This document shows positions 26,866 through 34,510 of a stretch of DNA of 64,000 nt, in pieces (within the stretch, counting starts at the first letter, position 1; each line of letters starts with the position of its first letter). The stretch covers positions 1 through 64,000 of the forward strand of contig CAJVCK010000001.1 in NCBI GenBank assembly GCA_910595805.1. Reading direction: 5' to 3'. Position numbers and translations under genes: made by a program. Under the pieces are notes generated by a model. It did no database searches. It was not told the DNA's origin and saw only the letters and a list, made by a program, of their open reading frames with translations. Source of the DNA: an uncultured Candidatus Thioglobus sp. (GTDB lineage Bacteria > Pseudomonadota > Gammaproteobacteria > PS1 > Thioglobaceae).

Positions 26866-28332
26866 ATGAAGAAAATATTTTTGATTACGTTAGCATTACC
26901 ATTCTTGTCTGCATGCACACCCTCCATGTTTAAAATGCCTGAATTAACCGTGCTAACTGGCGTTAGCGAATCTAAGTCATCTGACAACAAGGAATCAGAA
27001 CCATTTAATTTCGCTGATTTGTTTTCAGAATTGCCTAACTTTTCTGACTTATTGCCTGAAGCACCAGAATTGCCTGAGTTATCTACTCTTTCTGACTTGT
27101 TGCCTGAAGCACCAGAATTGCCTGAGTTATCTACTCTTTCTGACTTGTTGCCTGAAGCACCAGAATTGCCTAACTTTTTCAATCTATTTTCTGAAGCACA
27201 AGCAACCTCACCTATAACAAATACTAATAAATCACAAGAAACAGCAGTTATAGAAACAAAGGTTATTGCCAAAGTTAATGACAATAAACCTATAGAGATT
27301 ACTAAAGCTAAAACATTAAAAGATGAGCGTATTGCCAAAATAAAAGCTTTACAAGAGAGACGTATTGCTGAAGCAAAGATTTTACAGAAAGAACGTATTA
27401 TTAAAGCAAAGGCAATTAATTCTACAAAAACAAGTAAAGAAATAGCAAAAACCAAAGAAGTGAAAATCACCACTAAATTGGAAACAAATACAGAAAACAA
27501 CATTATAAAAACCAAAGTAAAAGCGATTGCTAAAATTACTAAAGAAAAAGCAGCTGAAGAAGTCAAAGTAAAAGCGATTGCTAGAGCCAAGGCAGCTGAA
27601 GATGCTAAAGTAGAAGCGATTGTTAAAGCTAAGGCAGCTGAAGACGCTAAAGTAGCAGCGATTACTAGAGCCAAGGCAGCTGAAGACGCTAAAGTAGCAG
27701 CAATTATTAAGACCAACGAGCTAAAAAAAATACTTATTGCCGAAGCAAACACAGTGTTTGAATCATCTAGAATTCGGAATATGCTCAGGGAAACGGAGAC
27801 ATCTAAAAAATACAATATTAAACAGGTTATCGCTGATAAAAAAATAGCTGAAAAAATTCAATATAAAGCGATTTCTGAAGCCAGGATAGCTAAAGATGCT
27901 AAAGTCAAGGCGATTGCTAAGGCTAAGGCAGCTGAAGATGCTAAGATCAAGGCGATTGTTAAAGCTAAGGCAGCTGAAAAAGCTAAGCTAAAGGCGATTG
28001 CCGAAGTTCACATAATAGAAAGAGAGCGCATTGCTATAGAAAAAGCTAAAGCGCTAGCCACTAAGAAAGCTGCTGAAGAATCAGCCAAAAAAGCTGCGGC
28101 AGATGCTAAAGCGCTAGCCACTAAGAAAACTGCTGAAACTGTTTCTGGAAAAACGATAGAAGAGAAACGCATAGCCATGGCTAAGAAAGCTGCAGAAGCT
28201 AGAGAAAAAATCAAAGCTAGAATGTTAGAAAAGCAACGCATTATTGAAGAAAAAATTGAAGCCAGAAAGAAATATCTAAATGAAGGGTATAAAGCTTATG
28301 AAGCTCATGAAAAATACAAGAAATCCAAATAA
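26866..28332 (+). CDS. Repeat-rich lipoprotein, sister of the neighbouring BamE protein
   Basis: Not a known family. The 488-residue protein starts with a lipoprotein signal 'MKKIFLITLALPFLSAC' followed by 'TPSMFKMPEL', nearly the same as the BamE neighbour. It lacks the BamE domain. Residues about 45-107 hold Leu/Pro/Glu repeats (16-residue units, LPEAPELPELSTLSDL). Residues about 145-480 are a Lys/Ala/Glu/Ile-rich helix with two blocks of 14-residue repeats ('KAKAAEDAKVEAI'). The C-terminus 'LNEGYKAYEAHEKYKKSK' again matches the neighbour's tail. The picture is a lipid-anchored, proline-spaced, very long charged coiled coil, TolA-like in composition. Attachment to peptidoglycan or envelope spacing is a guess. 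Confidence 0.8.
   Translation: MKKIFLITLALPFLSACTPSMFKMPELTVLTGVSESKSSDNKESEPFNFADLFSELPNFSDLLPEAPELPELSTLSDLLPEAPELPELSTLSDLLPEAPELPNFFNLFSEAQATSPITNTNKSQETAVIETKVIAKVNDNKPIEITKAKTLKDERIAKIKALQERRIAEAKILQKERIIKAKAINSTKTSKEIAKTKEVKITTKLETNTENNIIKTKVKAIAKITKEKAAEEVKVKAIARAKAAEDAKVEAIVKAKAAEDAKVAAITRAKAAEDAKVAAIIKTNELKKILIAEANTVFESSRIRNMLRETETSKKYNIKQVIADKKIAEKIQYKAISEARIAKDAKVKAIAKAKAAEDAKIKAIVKAKAAEKAKLKAIAEVHIIERERIAIEKAKALATKKAAEESAKKAAADAKALATKKTAETVSGKTIEEKRIAMAKKAAEAREKIKARMLEKQRIIEEKIEARKKYLNEGYKAYEAHEKYKKSK
27052..27171 (+). repeat. 48-base tandem repeat (2.5 copies)
   Basis: Copies at 27052-27099 and 27100-27147 are followed by a half copy at 27148-27171. The two full units match at all or nearly all positions and code for the 16-residue unit LPEAPELPELSTLSDL in the repeat lipoprotein. 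The unit length is a multiple of three, so copy-number change keeps the frame. Confidence 0.93.
27550..27717 (+). repeat. Degenerate 42-base tandem repeat, block 1 (4 copies)
   Basis: Units begin at 27550, 27592, 27634 and 27676, each starting GCAGCTGAAGA. They encode 14-residue helices of the form AAEDAKVxAIxKAK. A 14-residue period is close to four helical turns, consistent with a continuous charged helix. Confidence 0.85.
27886..28011 (+). repeat. Degenerate 42-base tandem repeat, block 2 (3 copies)
   Basis: Units begin at 27886, 27928 and 27970 and encode the same 14-residue pattern as block 1 (I/A-A-K/E-D/K-A-K...). The two blocks are separated by about 170 bases of less regular coding sequence. 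Confidence 0.8.
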
Positions 28333-28356
28333 TAAATTTAATAAACACTATCTATT

Positions 28357-28959
28357 GTGTCTTCACTTAATGTTAGTAATCTAAGTTGTCAAAGAGGATA
28401 TAACCAACTATTTAGCGGATTATCCTTTAAGGTCAATCCTGGCGATATCCTTCGTATTACTGGCACCAATGGCAGTGGAAAAACTTCACTATTAAAAATA
28501 TTAGCTGGTCTTAGTGCACCCGAAGAAGGTGAAATTAAACTTGAAGCACACCCAGTAAAATCGGATGAATACCAACGTGAAGTTTTTTACCTGGGTCATT
28601 TATCGGCCCTTAGCGCTGAACTTACCAGCATAGAAAACCTTAAATTTTTAACTGGATTAAATAAATCTATCGACCAACATTGGCTACTTGAAGCGCTAGA
28701 ACAAGTCGGTTTAAAGGGTTATGAAGATGAATACTGTGCTAAGCTCTCAGCTGGCCAAAAACGTCGTGTTATTCTGGCTGGATTATCTGTATCAAATGCC
28801 AAAATATGGCTATTAGATGAACCTTTTACAGCACTCGATCCACAAGGTGTTAAGATTGTAGAAGAACGTATTAGTAAGCACTGTGCACAAGGTGGGTTAT
28901 GTTTATTTACCACACATCAGGATTCTGCTTTGCCCAATCAAAAGGTGTTGGCGTTATGA
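28357..28959 (+). CDS. ccmA: Heme exporter ATPase CcmA
   Basis: CcmA powers release of holo-CcmE in system I cytochrome c maturation. The 200-residue ABC ATPase shows Walker A 'GTNGSGKTSLLKIL', signature 'KLSAGQKRRVILAGL' (the LSAGQ form is typical for CcmA) and Walker B 'IWLLDEPFTALD'. The start is a GTG at 28357 only 24 bases after the repeat lipoprotein stop, with no strong ribosome binding site. It overlaps ccmB by an ATGA. Confidence 0.92.
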   Translation: MSSLNVSNLSCQRGYNQLFSGLSFKVNPGDILRITGTNGSGKTSLLKILAGLSAPEEGEIKLEAHPVKSDEYQREVFYLGHLSALSAELTSIENLKFLTGLNKSIDQHWLLEALEQVGLKGYEDEYCAKLSAGQKRRVILAGLSVSNAKIWLLDEPFTALDPQGVKIVEERISKHCAQGGLCLFTTHQDSALPNQKVLAL

Positions 28960-29621
28960 ATATCTACCTACAAACACTCAAGCGCGATCTACGTGTGGCA
29001 ATTCGCAATCCTTCAAGTGTACTTAACCCACTGTTATTTTTTATAATTTCAGTGTCTTTGTTTCCATTGGCAATCAGCCCAGAAGCATCAACACTCTCGC
29101 AAATAGCTGCGGGTATTATTTGGGTGGCAAGCATGCTAGCAGTACTGTTATCTTTAAATGCTTTGTTTCATCATGATTTTGAAAATGGTGTCTTAGAACA
29201 AATGGTGGTCTCTCACCATTCACTACCTCTGCTTATTTTGTCTAAAATTACCGCGCATTGGCTCTTAACTGGTATTCCGATTATCTTACTGTCTCCCCTA
29301 TTGGGATTATTCCTATTTTTAGATAGTGAAAGTGTTAAAGTATTAATGCTAACCCTATTACTAGCCACACCGAGTTTAAGCTTAATTGGCGCTATTGGCG
29401 CCTCATTAATTGTTGGGGTTAAAAATTCAGGCATGTTGTTGTCATTATTAATACTGCCTTTGTATATTCCAATTCTGATTTTTGCCTCAAGTGCAGTTTC
29501 TCAGGCGCAATTTAGCTTGGATATTTCTGGCCAGTTATATTTCTTAGCCACTATTTTAGTGTTTAGTATTATGACCACCCCTTTTGTCAGTGCACTTGCA
29601 TTAAAAATAAGTTTAGAATGA
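28956..29621 (+). CDS. ccmB: Heme exporter permease CcmB
   Basis: A 221-residue inner-membrane protein with six predicted helices, the permease partner of CcmA in cytochrome c maturation. The start 'MNIYLQTLKRDLRVAIRNPSSVLNPLLFF' is typical. 'DFENGVLEQMVVSHHSLPLLILSKI' and 'LILPLYIPILIFASSAV' are strongly conserved CcmB segments. The ATG at 28956 overlaps the ccmA stop; an upstream ATG at 28899 would lie within ccmA and is not needed. ccmC and the remaining ccm genes are not in the window. Confidence 0.93.
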   Translation: MNIYLQTLKRDLRVAIRNPSSVLNPLLFFIISVSLFPLAISPEASTLSQIAAGIIWVASMLAVLLSLNALFHHDFENGVLEQMVVSHHSLPLLILSKITAHWLLTGIPIILLSPLLGLFLFLDSESVKVLMLTLLLATPSLSLIGAIGASLIVGVKNSGMLLSLLILPLYIPILIFASSAVSQAQFSLDISGQLYFLATILVFSIMTTPFVSALALKISLE

Positions 29622-29623
29622 AC

Positions 29624-29651
29624 TTTACTTTGTAAAATTCTTCGTTATAAT
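29624..29651 (+). promoter_or_regulatory. Promoter of the metK leader
   Basis: TTTACT (29624-29629), a 16-base spacer and a perfect TATAAT (29646-29651). The predicted start near 29658 is immediately before the SAM-II aptamer, which supports both calls. Confidence 0.7.
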
Positions 29652-29659
29652 TCCATCAA

Positions 29660-29722
29660 CACGCTGATTTGTCCCGATTGCTAGCGTTACTACCTAGAGT
29701 AGTTAAATCAAGCTAAAGCAGG
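29660..29722 (+). promoter_or_regulatory. SAM-II-type riboswitch aptamer upstream of metK
   Basis: The RNA carries the SAM-II core in order. P1 arms ACGCT (29661-29665) and AGCGT (29683-29687) enclose CC and ATTGC. The GATTT (29666-29670) can pair with AAATC (29705-29709), followed by the invariant GCTAAA (29712-29717) and AGG (29720-29722), which pairs with the CCC at 29673-29675 as a pseudoknot. An extra hairpin ACTAC-CTAGA-GTAGT (29689-29703) sits in the variable loop. SAM-II senses S-adenosylmethionine and turns genes off; metK makes SAM. Class assignment is from the remembered consensus. Confidence 0.82.
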
Positions 29723-29737
29723 TGTTTTTCTTAACTT

Positions 29738-29764
29738 AAAAACCCTTCTTAAAAAAGGGTTTTT
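29738..29764 (+). terminator. Intrinsic terminator in the metK leader
   Basis: AAAAACCCTT (29738-29747) pairs with AAGGGTTTTT (29755-29764), giving a stem with a U-tract before the metK ribosome binding site. Its 5' arm can instead pair with GG-T-GTTTTT (29721-29729), which would be the antiterminator. This makes the SAM-II switch a transcriptional attenuator. Confidence 0.8.
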
Positions 29765-29786
29765 AACGTTCATAAGGAGAACAAAA

Positions 29787-30920
29787 ATGATATTTACTTC
29801 CGAATCTGTTTCTGCCGGCCACCCAGATAAAGTTTGTGACCAAGTTTCTGATGCTATTTTAGATGCGGCATTAACCCAAGATAAAAACTCACGCGTTGCG
29901 GTTGAAACCCTAGTTAAAGATAATCATGTCGTGCTTGCTGGTGAGATAACCACTGGCGCTACCATTGATTACAATCAAATCGTACGTGACACCATTATTG
30001 GTATTGGCTATGATAAAGAAGAATATGGCTTTAACGGTCATACCTGTGATATTACTAATTTATTAGGCGAGCAATCACAAGATATTGCCATGGGTGTTGA
30101 TGAATCTTCTAGTCATGAACAAGGTGCAGGTGATCAAGGCTTAATGTTTGGTTATGCTTGTAATGCCACTGATGTACTAATGCCAGCACCCGTTCTGTAT
30201 GCGCACCGCTTAGTTGCAAAACAAGCAGAACTCATGAAAAATGGCGCCCTACCATGGTTACGTCCCGATGCAAAATCACAAGTTTCGTGTATTTATGATG
30301 GACATAAAATTGTCGGTATTGATGCAGTGGTACTTTCTACCCAGCACGATGAAGGCATCTCATTAGACGATTTACGCGAAGCTATTTTAGAAGAAGTAAT
30401 TAAGCCAGTTTTGCCTAGCGAATGGCTAACCGATTCTACCAAATTCCACATCAATCCAACTGGTCACTTTGTGATTGGTGGCCCAGTGGGTGATGCCGGC
30501 CTGACTGGTCGTAAGATTATTGTTGATACTTATGGCGGCATGGCGCGTCATGGTGGTGGCGCATTCTCAGGCAAAGACCCATCAAAAGTAGATCGCTCTG
30601 CTGCGTATGCCACACGCTACGTGGCTAAAAATATCGTTGCTGCTGGGTTAGCTGACAAATGTGAAATTCAAGTATCTTATGCGATTGGCGTAGCAGAACC
30701 TACTTCAATTAGTATTGAAACTTTTGGCACAGGTAAAGTATCAGACAAAGCAATCGAGGTATTGGTGGCTGAACATTTTGACCTACGCCCTAAAGGCTTG
30801 ATTGCGATGCTAGATCTTAAGCGCCCTATCTATCAACAAACAGCCAGTTATGGTCACTTTGGTCGTACTGAAGATGCCATTAGTTGGGAAAAAACTGACC
30901 GCGCACACTTACTAAAATAA
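29787..30920 (+). CDS. metK: S-adenosylmethionine synthetase MetK
   Basis: MetK makes SAM from methionine and ATP. The 377-residue protein shows '[24 protein letters not shown]' at the N-terminus, the methionine-loop '[12 protein letters not shown]' (about residue 113) and the phosphate loop '[19 protein letters not shown]' (about residue 252). A strong 'aaggaga' ribosome binding site precedes the ATG. It is controlled by the SAM-II switch and terminator in its leader. ahcY follows after its own promoter and riboswitch. Confidence 0.98.
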   Translation: MIFTSESVSAGHPDKVCDQVSDAILDAALTQDKNSRVAVETLVKDNHVVLAGEITTGATIDYNQIVRDTIIGIGYDKEEYGFNGHTCDITNLLGEQSQDIAMGVDESSSHEQGAGDQGLMFGYACNATDVLMPAPVLYAHRLVAKQAELMKNGALPWLRPDAKSQVSCIYDGHKIVGIDAVVLSTQHDEGISLDDLREAILEEVIKPVLPSEWLTDSTKFHINPTGHFVIGGPVGDAGLTGRKIIVDTYGGMARHGGGAFSGKDPSKVDRSAAYATRYVAKNIVAAGLADKCEIQVSYAIGVAEPTSISIETFGTGKVSDKAIEVLVAEHFDLRPKGLIAMLDLKRPIYQQTASYGHFGRTEDAISWEKTDRAHLLK

Positions 30921-30937
30921 TCGTTTAAAGGTATAAT
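30909..30937 (+). promoter_or_regulatory. Promoter of ahcY
   Basis: A perfect TATAAT (30932-30937) lies 17 bases after a weak TTACTA (30909-30914), overlapping the end of metK. The predicted start near 30944 is right at the first base of the SAH riboswitch. Confidence 0.6.
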
Positions 30938-30945
30938 TACCTTTT

Positions 30946-31002
30946 CGCCAAGGAGCGCTGCATTGGGAATTCCCATCAGGCTTGGCAATCAAAACGGCGC
31001 TC
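30946..31002 (+). promoter_or_regulatory. SAH riboswitch upstream of ahcY
   Basis: The conserved core AGGAGCGCTGC (30951-30961) is followed by a small hairpin TGGG-AATT-CCCA (30964-30975) and by CAGGCTTGGC (30977-30986). GCCAAG (30947-30952) pairs with CTTGGC (30981-30986) as P1. GAGCGC (30953-30958) pairs with GCGCTC (30997-31002) as the pseudoknot. This is the layout of the S-adenosylhomocysteine riboswitch, which turns on SAH hydrolase when the toxic product SAH accumulates. The 3' arm ends 27 bases before the ahcY ATG. Confidence 0.93.
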
Positions 31003-31029
31003 ATTTTTATTATGCTTTAGGAGATAAAA

Positions 31030-32400
31030 ATGAGCAATCCCACACTAAACAATAACGACTACAAGGTTGCCGATATGGCATTGGCTGATTACGGCCGTAA
31101 AGAAGTCGAACTCGCTGAAGCAGAGATGCCAGCACTCATGGCATTACGTACACGATACGCAAAAGATCAACCACTCGCTGGTGCTAAAATTTTAGGCTGT
31201 ATTCACATGACCATTCAAACTGCAGTTTTAATGGAAACTTTAGTCGACCTAGGCGCCGAAGTGCGTTGGTCAAGTTGTAATATCTTCTCAACACAAGATC
31301 ATGCTGCTGCCGCTATGGTTGCAGCAGATATTCCAACTTTTGCCTGGAAAGGCGAAACAGAGGAAGAATTCTTGTGGTGTATCGAACAAACGATTTTATC
31401 TGATGGCAAGCCTTGGGATGCCAACATGGTACTAGATGATGGTGGAGATCTAACCGAAATGCTACATGATAAATACCCAGAAATGCTAAACAACATTCAC
31501 GGCATCAGTGAAGAAACGACTACTGGCGTGCACCGCTTACTTGAGATGATGCAAGAAGGCACACTTAAAGTACCTGCCATCAATGTTAATGACTCAGTCA
31601 CCAAGTCAAAAAATGACAACAAGTATGGTTGTCGTCACTCATTAAATGATGCTATCAAGCGTGGTACGGATATGCTAATGTCAGGCAAAAAAGCACTCGT
31701 CATTGGCTATGGTGACGTAGGCAAAGGCTCTGCACAGTCACTACGTCAAGAAGGCATGATTGTTAAGATTTCTGAGATTGATCCAATCTGTGCTATGCAA
31801 GCTTGCATGGATGGCTTTGAAATTGTATCACCATATAATGACGGCATTAATACTGGCACAACAGCTGGCATTAATACTGCCATATTGGGAACAACTGATT
31901 TAATCGTTACCACTACCGGTAATATTAATGTCTGTGACAATGCGATGCTACAAACACTTAAGTCAGGCTCTGTGGTTTGCAACATTGGGCATTTTGACAA
32001 TGAAATTGACACTCAATACATGCGTGATAACTGGCAATGGGATGAAGTTAAGCCACAAGTTCATCGTGTGTTTAGAAGTGACGACAAAAATGACTACTTG
32101 ATCTTGTTGTCTGAAGGTCGTCTAGTTAACTTGGGTAACGCAACCGGTCACCCTTCTCGTATTATGGACGGCTCATTTGCTAACCAGGTGCTGGCACAAA
32201 TGCATTTATTTGATGCAAAATTTGCTGACAATGGAGGTGATATTTACGTTGAAGTATTACCAAAGAAGCTCGATGAAGAAGTTGCGGCTGGCATGGTTGG
32301 TGGCTTTGGTGGTGTACTAACACAAATGACAGACACTCAGGCTAATTACATCAATGTACCTAAGGAAGGCCCCTTCAAGCCGGAGTCTTATAAGTACTAA
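31030..32400 (+). CDS. ahcY: S-adenosyl-L-homocysteine hydrolase
   Basis: AhcY splits SAH, the by-product of methyl transfer, into adenosine and homocysteine. The 456-residue NAD-dependent enzyme has '[23 protein letters not shown]' at the N-terminus, the substrate region '[14 protein letters not shown]', the NAD-binding '[17 protein letters not shown]' (about residue 220) and the C-terminal '[10 protein letters not shown]' family ending. An 'aggaga' ribosome binding site lies 5 bases before the ATG. It is controlled by the SAH switch. Confidence 0.98.
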   Translation: MSNPTLNNNDYKVADMALADYGRKEVELAEAEMPALMALRTRYAKDQPLAGAKILGCIHMTIQTAVLMETLVDLGAEVRWSSCNIFSTQDHAAAAMVAADIPTFAWKGETEEEFLWCIEQTILSDGKPWDANMVLDDGGDLTEMLHDKYPEMLNNIHGISEETTTGVHRLLEMMQEGTLKVPAINVNDSVTKSKNDNKYGCRHSLNDAIKRGTDMLMSGKKALVIGYGDVGKGSAQSLRQEGMIVKISEIDPICAMQACMDGFEIVSPYNDGINTGTTAGINTAILGTTDLIVTTTGNINVCDNAMLQTLKSGSVVCNIGHFDNEIDTQYMRDNWQWDEVKPQVHRVFRSDDKNDYLILLSEGRLVNLGNATGHPSRIMDGSFANQVLAQMHLFDAKFADNGGDIYVEVLPKKLDEEVAAGMVGGFGGVLTQMTDTQANYINVPKEGPFKPESYKY

Positions 32401-32497
32401 TTAAAATACAAAAATGGTGTCTATTATGCTCTTCTTAAATAAATCATACATAGACTATTGATGCGGTAAAATTTTTGTTATTTTTGATAAATCTCAT

Positions 32498-33397
32498 ATG
32501 TCAATTTCAGACTTAGATGCAACAGCATCGTTTCAAAACCTAATCTTAAAATTACAGTCGTTTTGGGCATCTAAAGGCTGTACGTTATTACAGCCCTTTG
32601 ACATGGAAATGGGTGCAGGTACTTTTCACCCTGCAACTTTCTTACGTGCTATTGGCCCTGAACCATGGAAGGCGGCCTATGTTCAGCCTTCACGCCGTCC
32701 GACTGATGGTCGCTATGGTGAAAACCCAAACCGTCTTGGGCACTATTATCAATTTCAAGTTTTACTCAAGCCTTCCCCTAAAGACATTCAAGATCTTTAT
32801 TTAGAGTCGCTTGCTGAAATTGGAATTGATTTAGCGATGCACGATGTGCGTTTTGTTGAGGATAACTGGGAATCACCAACACTAGGCGCTTGGGGATTAG
32901 GCTGGGAAATATGGCTAAATGGCATGGAAGTCTCTCAATTCACGTATTTTCAGCAAATCGGTGGCTTAGCATGTAAACCAGTTTCAGGTGAGTTGACTTA
33001 TGGACTTGAGCGCTTAGCAATGTATCTTCAGGGTGTTGATAGCGTGTTTGATTTAGTTTGGGTTGAAGGTGTGAGTTACGGCGATGTGTTTCATCAGAAT
33101 GAGGTGGAGCAATCAAAATATAACTTTGAAATTGCTGATACTGATGTACTCTTTAGGCAGTTTGACGAAGCTGAAGCCATGAATGAAAAACTGATTGAAG
33201 AGTCACTACCCTACCCAGCCTATGAACAAGTCATGAAGGCTTCACACTTTTTTAACTTACTCGATGCACGTCATGCCATCAGTGTCACCGACCGAGCGCG
33301 TTTTATTCGCCGCGTACGCGCCATGAGTCAAAAGGTTGCTCAAGCTTATTACGATTCTCGTAAAACCTTAGGTTTTCCAATGATGGAGAAACAATAA
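32498..33397 (+). CDS. glyQ: Glycyl-tRNA synthetase alpha subunit
   Basis: The 299-residue catalytic alpha subunit of glycyl-tRNA synthetase. It has class II motifs with '[25 protein letters not shown]' near residue 30, '[20 protein letters not shown]' near residue 60 and '[15 protein letters not shown]' near residue 160. Its partner glyS is far away on the other strand (15039-17075). The gene leads a plus-strand run with a DedA-like gene, an NlpD-like gene, mscS and miaB. Confidence 0.98.
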   Translation: MSISDLDATASFQNLILKLQSFWASKGCTLLQPFDMEMGAGTFHPATFLRAIGPEPWKAAYVQPSRRPTDGRYGENPNRLGHYYQFQVLLKPSPKDIQDLYLESLAEIGIDLAMHDVRFVEDNWESPTLGAWGLGWEIWLNGMEVSQFTYFQQIGGLACKPVSGELTYGLERLAMYLQGVDSVFDLVWVEGVSYGDVFHQNEVEQSKYNFEIADTDVLFRQFDEAEAMNEKLIEESLPYPAYEQVMKASHFFNLLDARHAISVTDRARFIRRVRAMSQKVAQAYYDSRKTLGFPMMEKQ

Positions 33398-33403
33398 AGT
33401 TGA

Positions 33404-33976
33404 ATGCAACTCTTTTCTAAACTTTATCAAAAAGCACTAGATTGGGCAAAAAGCAAATATGCTGTTTATTGGTTGTCTGTTGTTAGTTTTTTAGAATCTT
33501 CAATATTGCCTTATCCTCCACCAGATGTGATTTTGGCGCCAATGTCACTCAAACAACCTAATAAAGCTTATCGTTACGCATTAATTTGCACTACTGCTTC
33601 GGTGTTAGGTGGTTTAGCCGGTTATTTTTTAGGTGAAATATTATTAGATTTTTTACTTGAATATGGTCTAATTAAATCATCTATGGTTGATACCGCTAAA
33701 GTGTGGTTTGATCGATACGATATTTGGTTTGTTGGCTTGGCAGCTTTTAGTCCAATACCTTACAAACTAGCCACCATTACTGCTGGCACTATGAATATGG
33801 CGTTATTGCCTTTTATCTTAATCTCTTTATTGGCACGGGGTGCGCGCTATTACTTAGTGGCCTTCTTAGTCAAAAAGTTTGGCAATCAGGCTGACACATG
33901 GCTTCATAAAAATGTGGATCGTTTGGGATATTTTTTGGTTGTTATTATAATTTTAGGAATTTGGTATGCTAATTAA
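33404..33976 (+). CDS. DedA-family (VTT domain, YqaA-like) membrane protein
   Basis: A 190-residue inner-membrane protein with about five hydrophobic helices. The segments 'VSFLESSILPYPPPDVILAPM' (about residues 27-47), 'GGLAGYFLGEILLD' and 'SPIPYKLATITAGTMNM' (about residues 120-136) form the SNARE-associated/VTT domain pattern of YqaA and DedA proteins. Members affect membrane lipid flipping and envelope integrity; for this one only a membrane role can be inferred. It overlaps the next lipoprotein gene by 11 bases. Confidence 0.82.
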   Translation: MQLFSKLYQKALDWAKSKYAVYWLSVVSFLESSILPYPPPDVILAPMSLKQPNKAYRYALICTTASVLGGLAGYFLGEILLDFLLEYGLIKSSMVDTAKVWFDRYDIWFVGLAAFSPIPYKLATITAGTMNMALLPFILISLLARGARYYLVAFLVKKFGNQADTWLHKNVDRLGYFLVVIIILGIWYAN

Positions 33977-34493
33977 AAACATTATTCTTGTGTTTATATC
34001 GATAACACTAAGTGGGTGTCTTTCTTTGTCGAATAAGTCACAAGTAGTTGTTATTGAAAAATCAACTAACCAACAAAATATAAACCAAACACGACTATCT
34101 AATAAACCAGTCGTTATTAAAAAAACCAAACAAATTAAGAAGAAACTCAGCAATAAAAGTTGGTCTATTCCAGTGCCAGGAAAAATTATAAAAACCTTCT
34201 CAAAGAGTCATACTGGTCTAACTTTCAACACTAAACCAGGTCAAAATGTGCGCGCCATTCGTGATGGTGTTGTGGTTTATAGTGGTGATAAGATGAAAAG
34301 TTACGGAAAAATGATTATCATCAAACATCCGCTAGGTTTTTATAGTACTTATACACAAAACCAAAATCTAAAAGTCAAGTATGGTGACAAGATAAAAAAA
34401 GGAGAAGTGATTGCCCTAACTGGTCATAATAATTTTTACTTTGAAATGAAAAAATTTGAAACACCAATTAATCCACTCAAATACATGAAATAA
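33966..34493 (+). CDS. NlpD-like lipoprotein with M23 domain
   Basis: A 175-residue lipoprotein: the signal peptide ends at 'ISITLSGC' (Cys 18). Residues about 75-175 resemble the LytM/M23 domain of NlpD, with 'AIRDGVVVYSGDKMKSYGKMIIIKH', 'KIKKGEVIALTG' and 'FEMKKFETPINPLKYMK'. The LysM domain of NlpD is missing. The zinc-ligand pattern of active M23 peptidases (HxxxD ... HxH) is not preserved, so it is probably an amidase activator rather than an enzyme. Co-transcribed with the DedA-like gene and mscS. Confidence 0.78.
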   Translation: MLIKNIILVFISITLSGCLSLSNKSQVVVIEKSTNQQNINQTRLSNKPVVIKKTKQIKKKLSNKSWSIPVPGKIIKTFSKSHTGLTFNTKPGQNVRAIRDGVVVYSGDKMKSYGKMIIIKHPLGFYSTYTQNQNLKVKYGDKIKKGEVIALTGHNNFYFEMKKFETPINPLKYMK

Positions 34494-34510
34494 CAGCTAA
34501 AATAAGGCAC

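Noticed and set aside
27052..27171. CRISPR-like repeat array
   Set aside because: The 48-base units are directly contiguous without spacers, are in frame with a coding sequence, and no cas genes are near.
26790..27815. A 341-codon open frame on the minus strand opposite the repeat lipoprotein
   Set aside because: It is a by-product of the Lys/Ala-rich repeats: the antisense of GCT/AAA-rich codons gives long Ser/Ala/Leu/Phe frames. It has no ribosome binding site and lies wholly opposite a well-supported gene with a lipoprotein signal.
28899..28955. Upstream start for ccmB within ccmA
   Set aside because: The ATG at 28956 gives the conserved CcmB N-terminus and the common ATGA overlap; the longer version adds a non-conserved segment.
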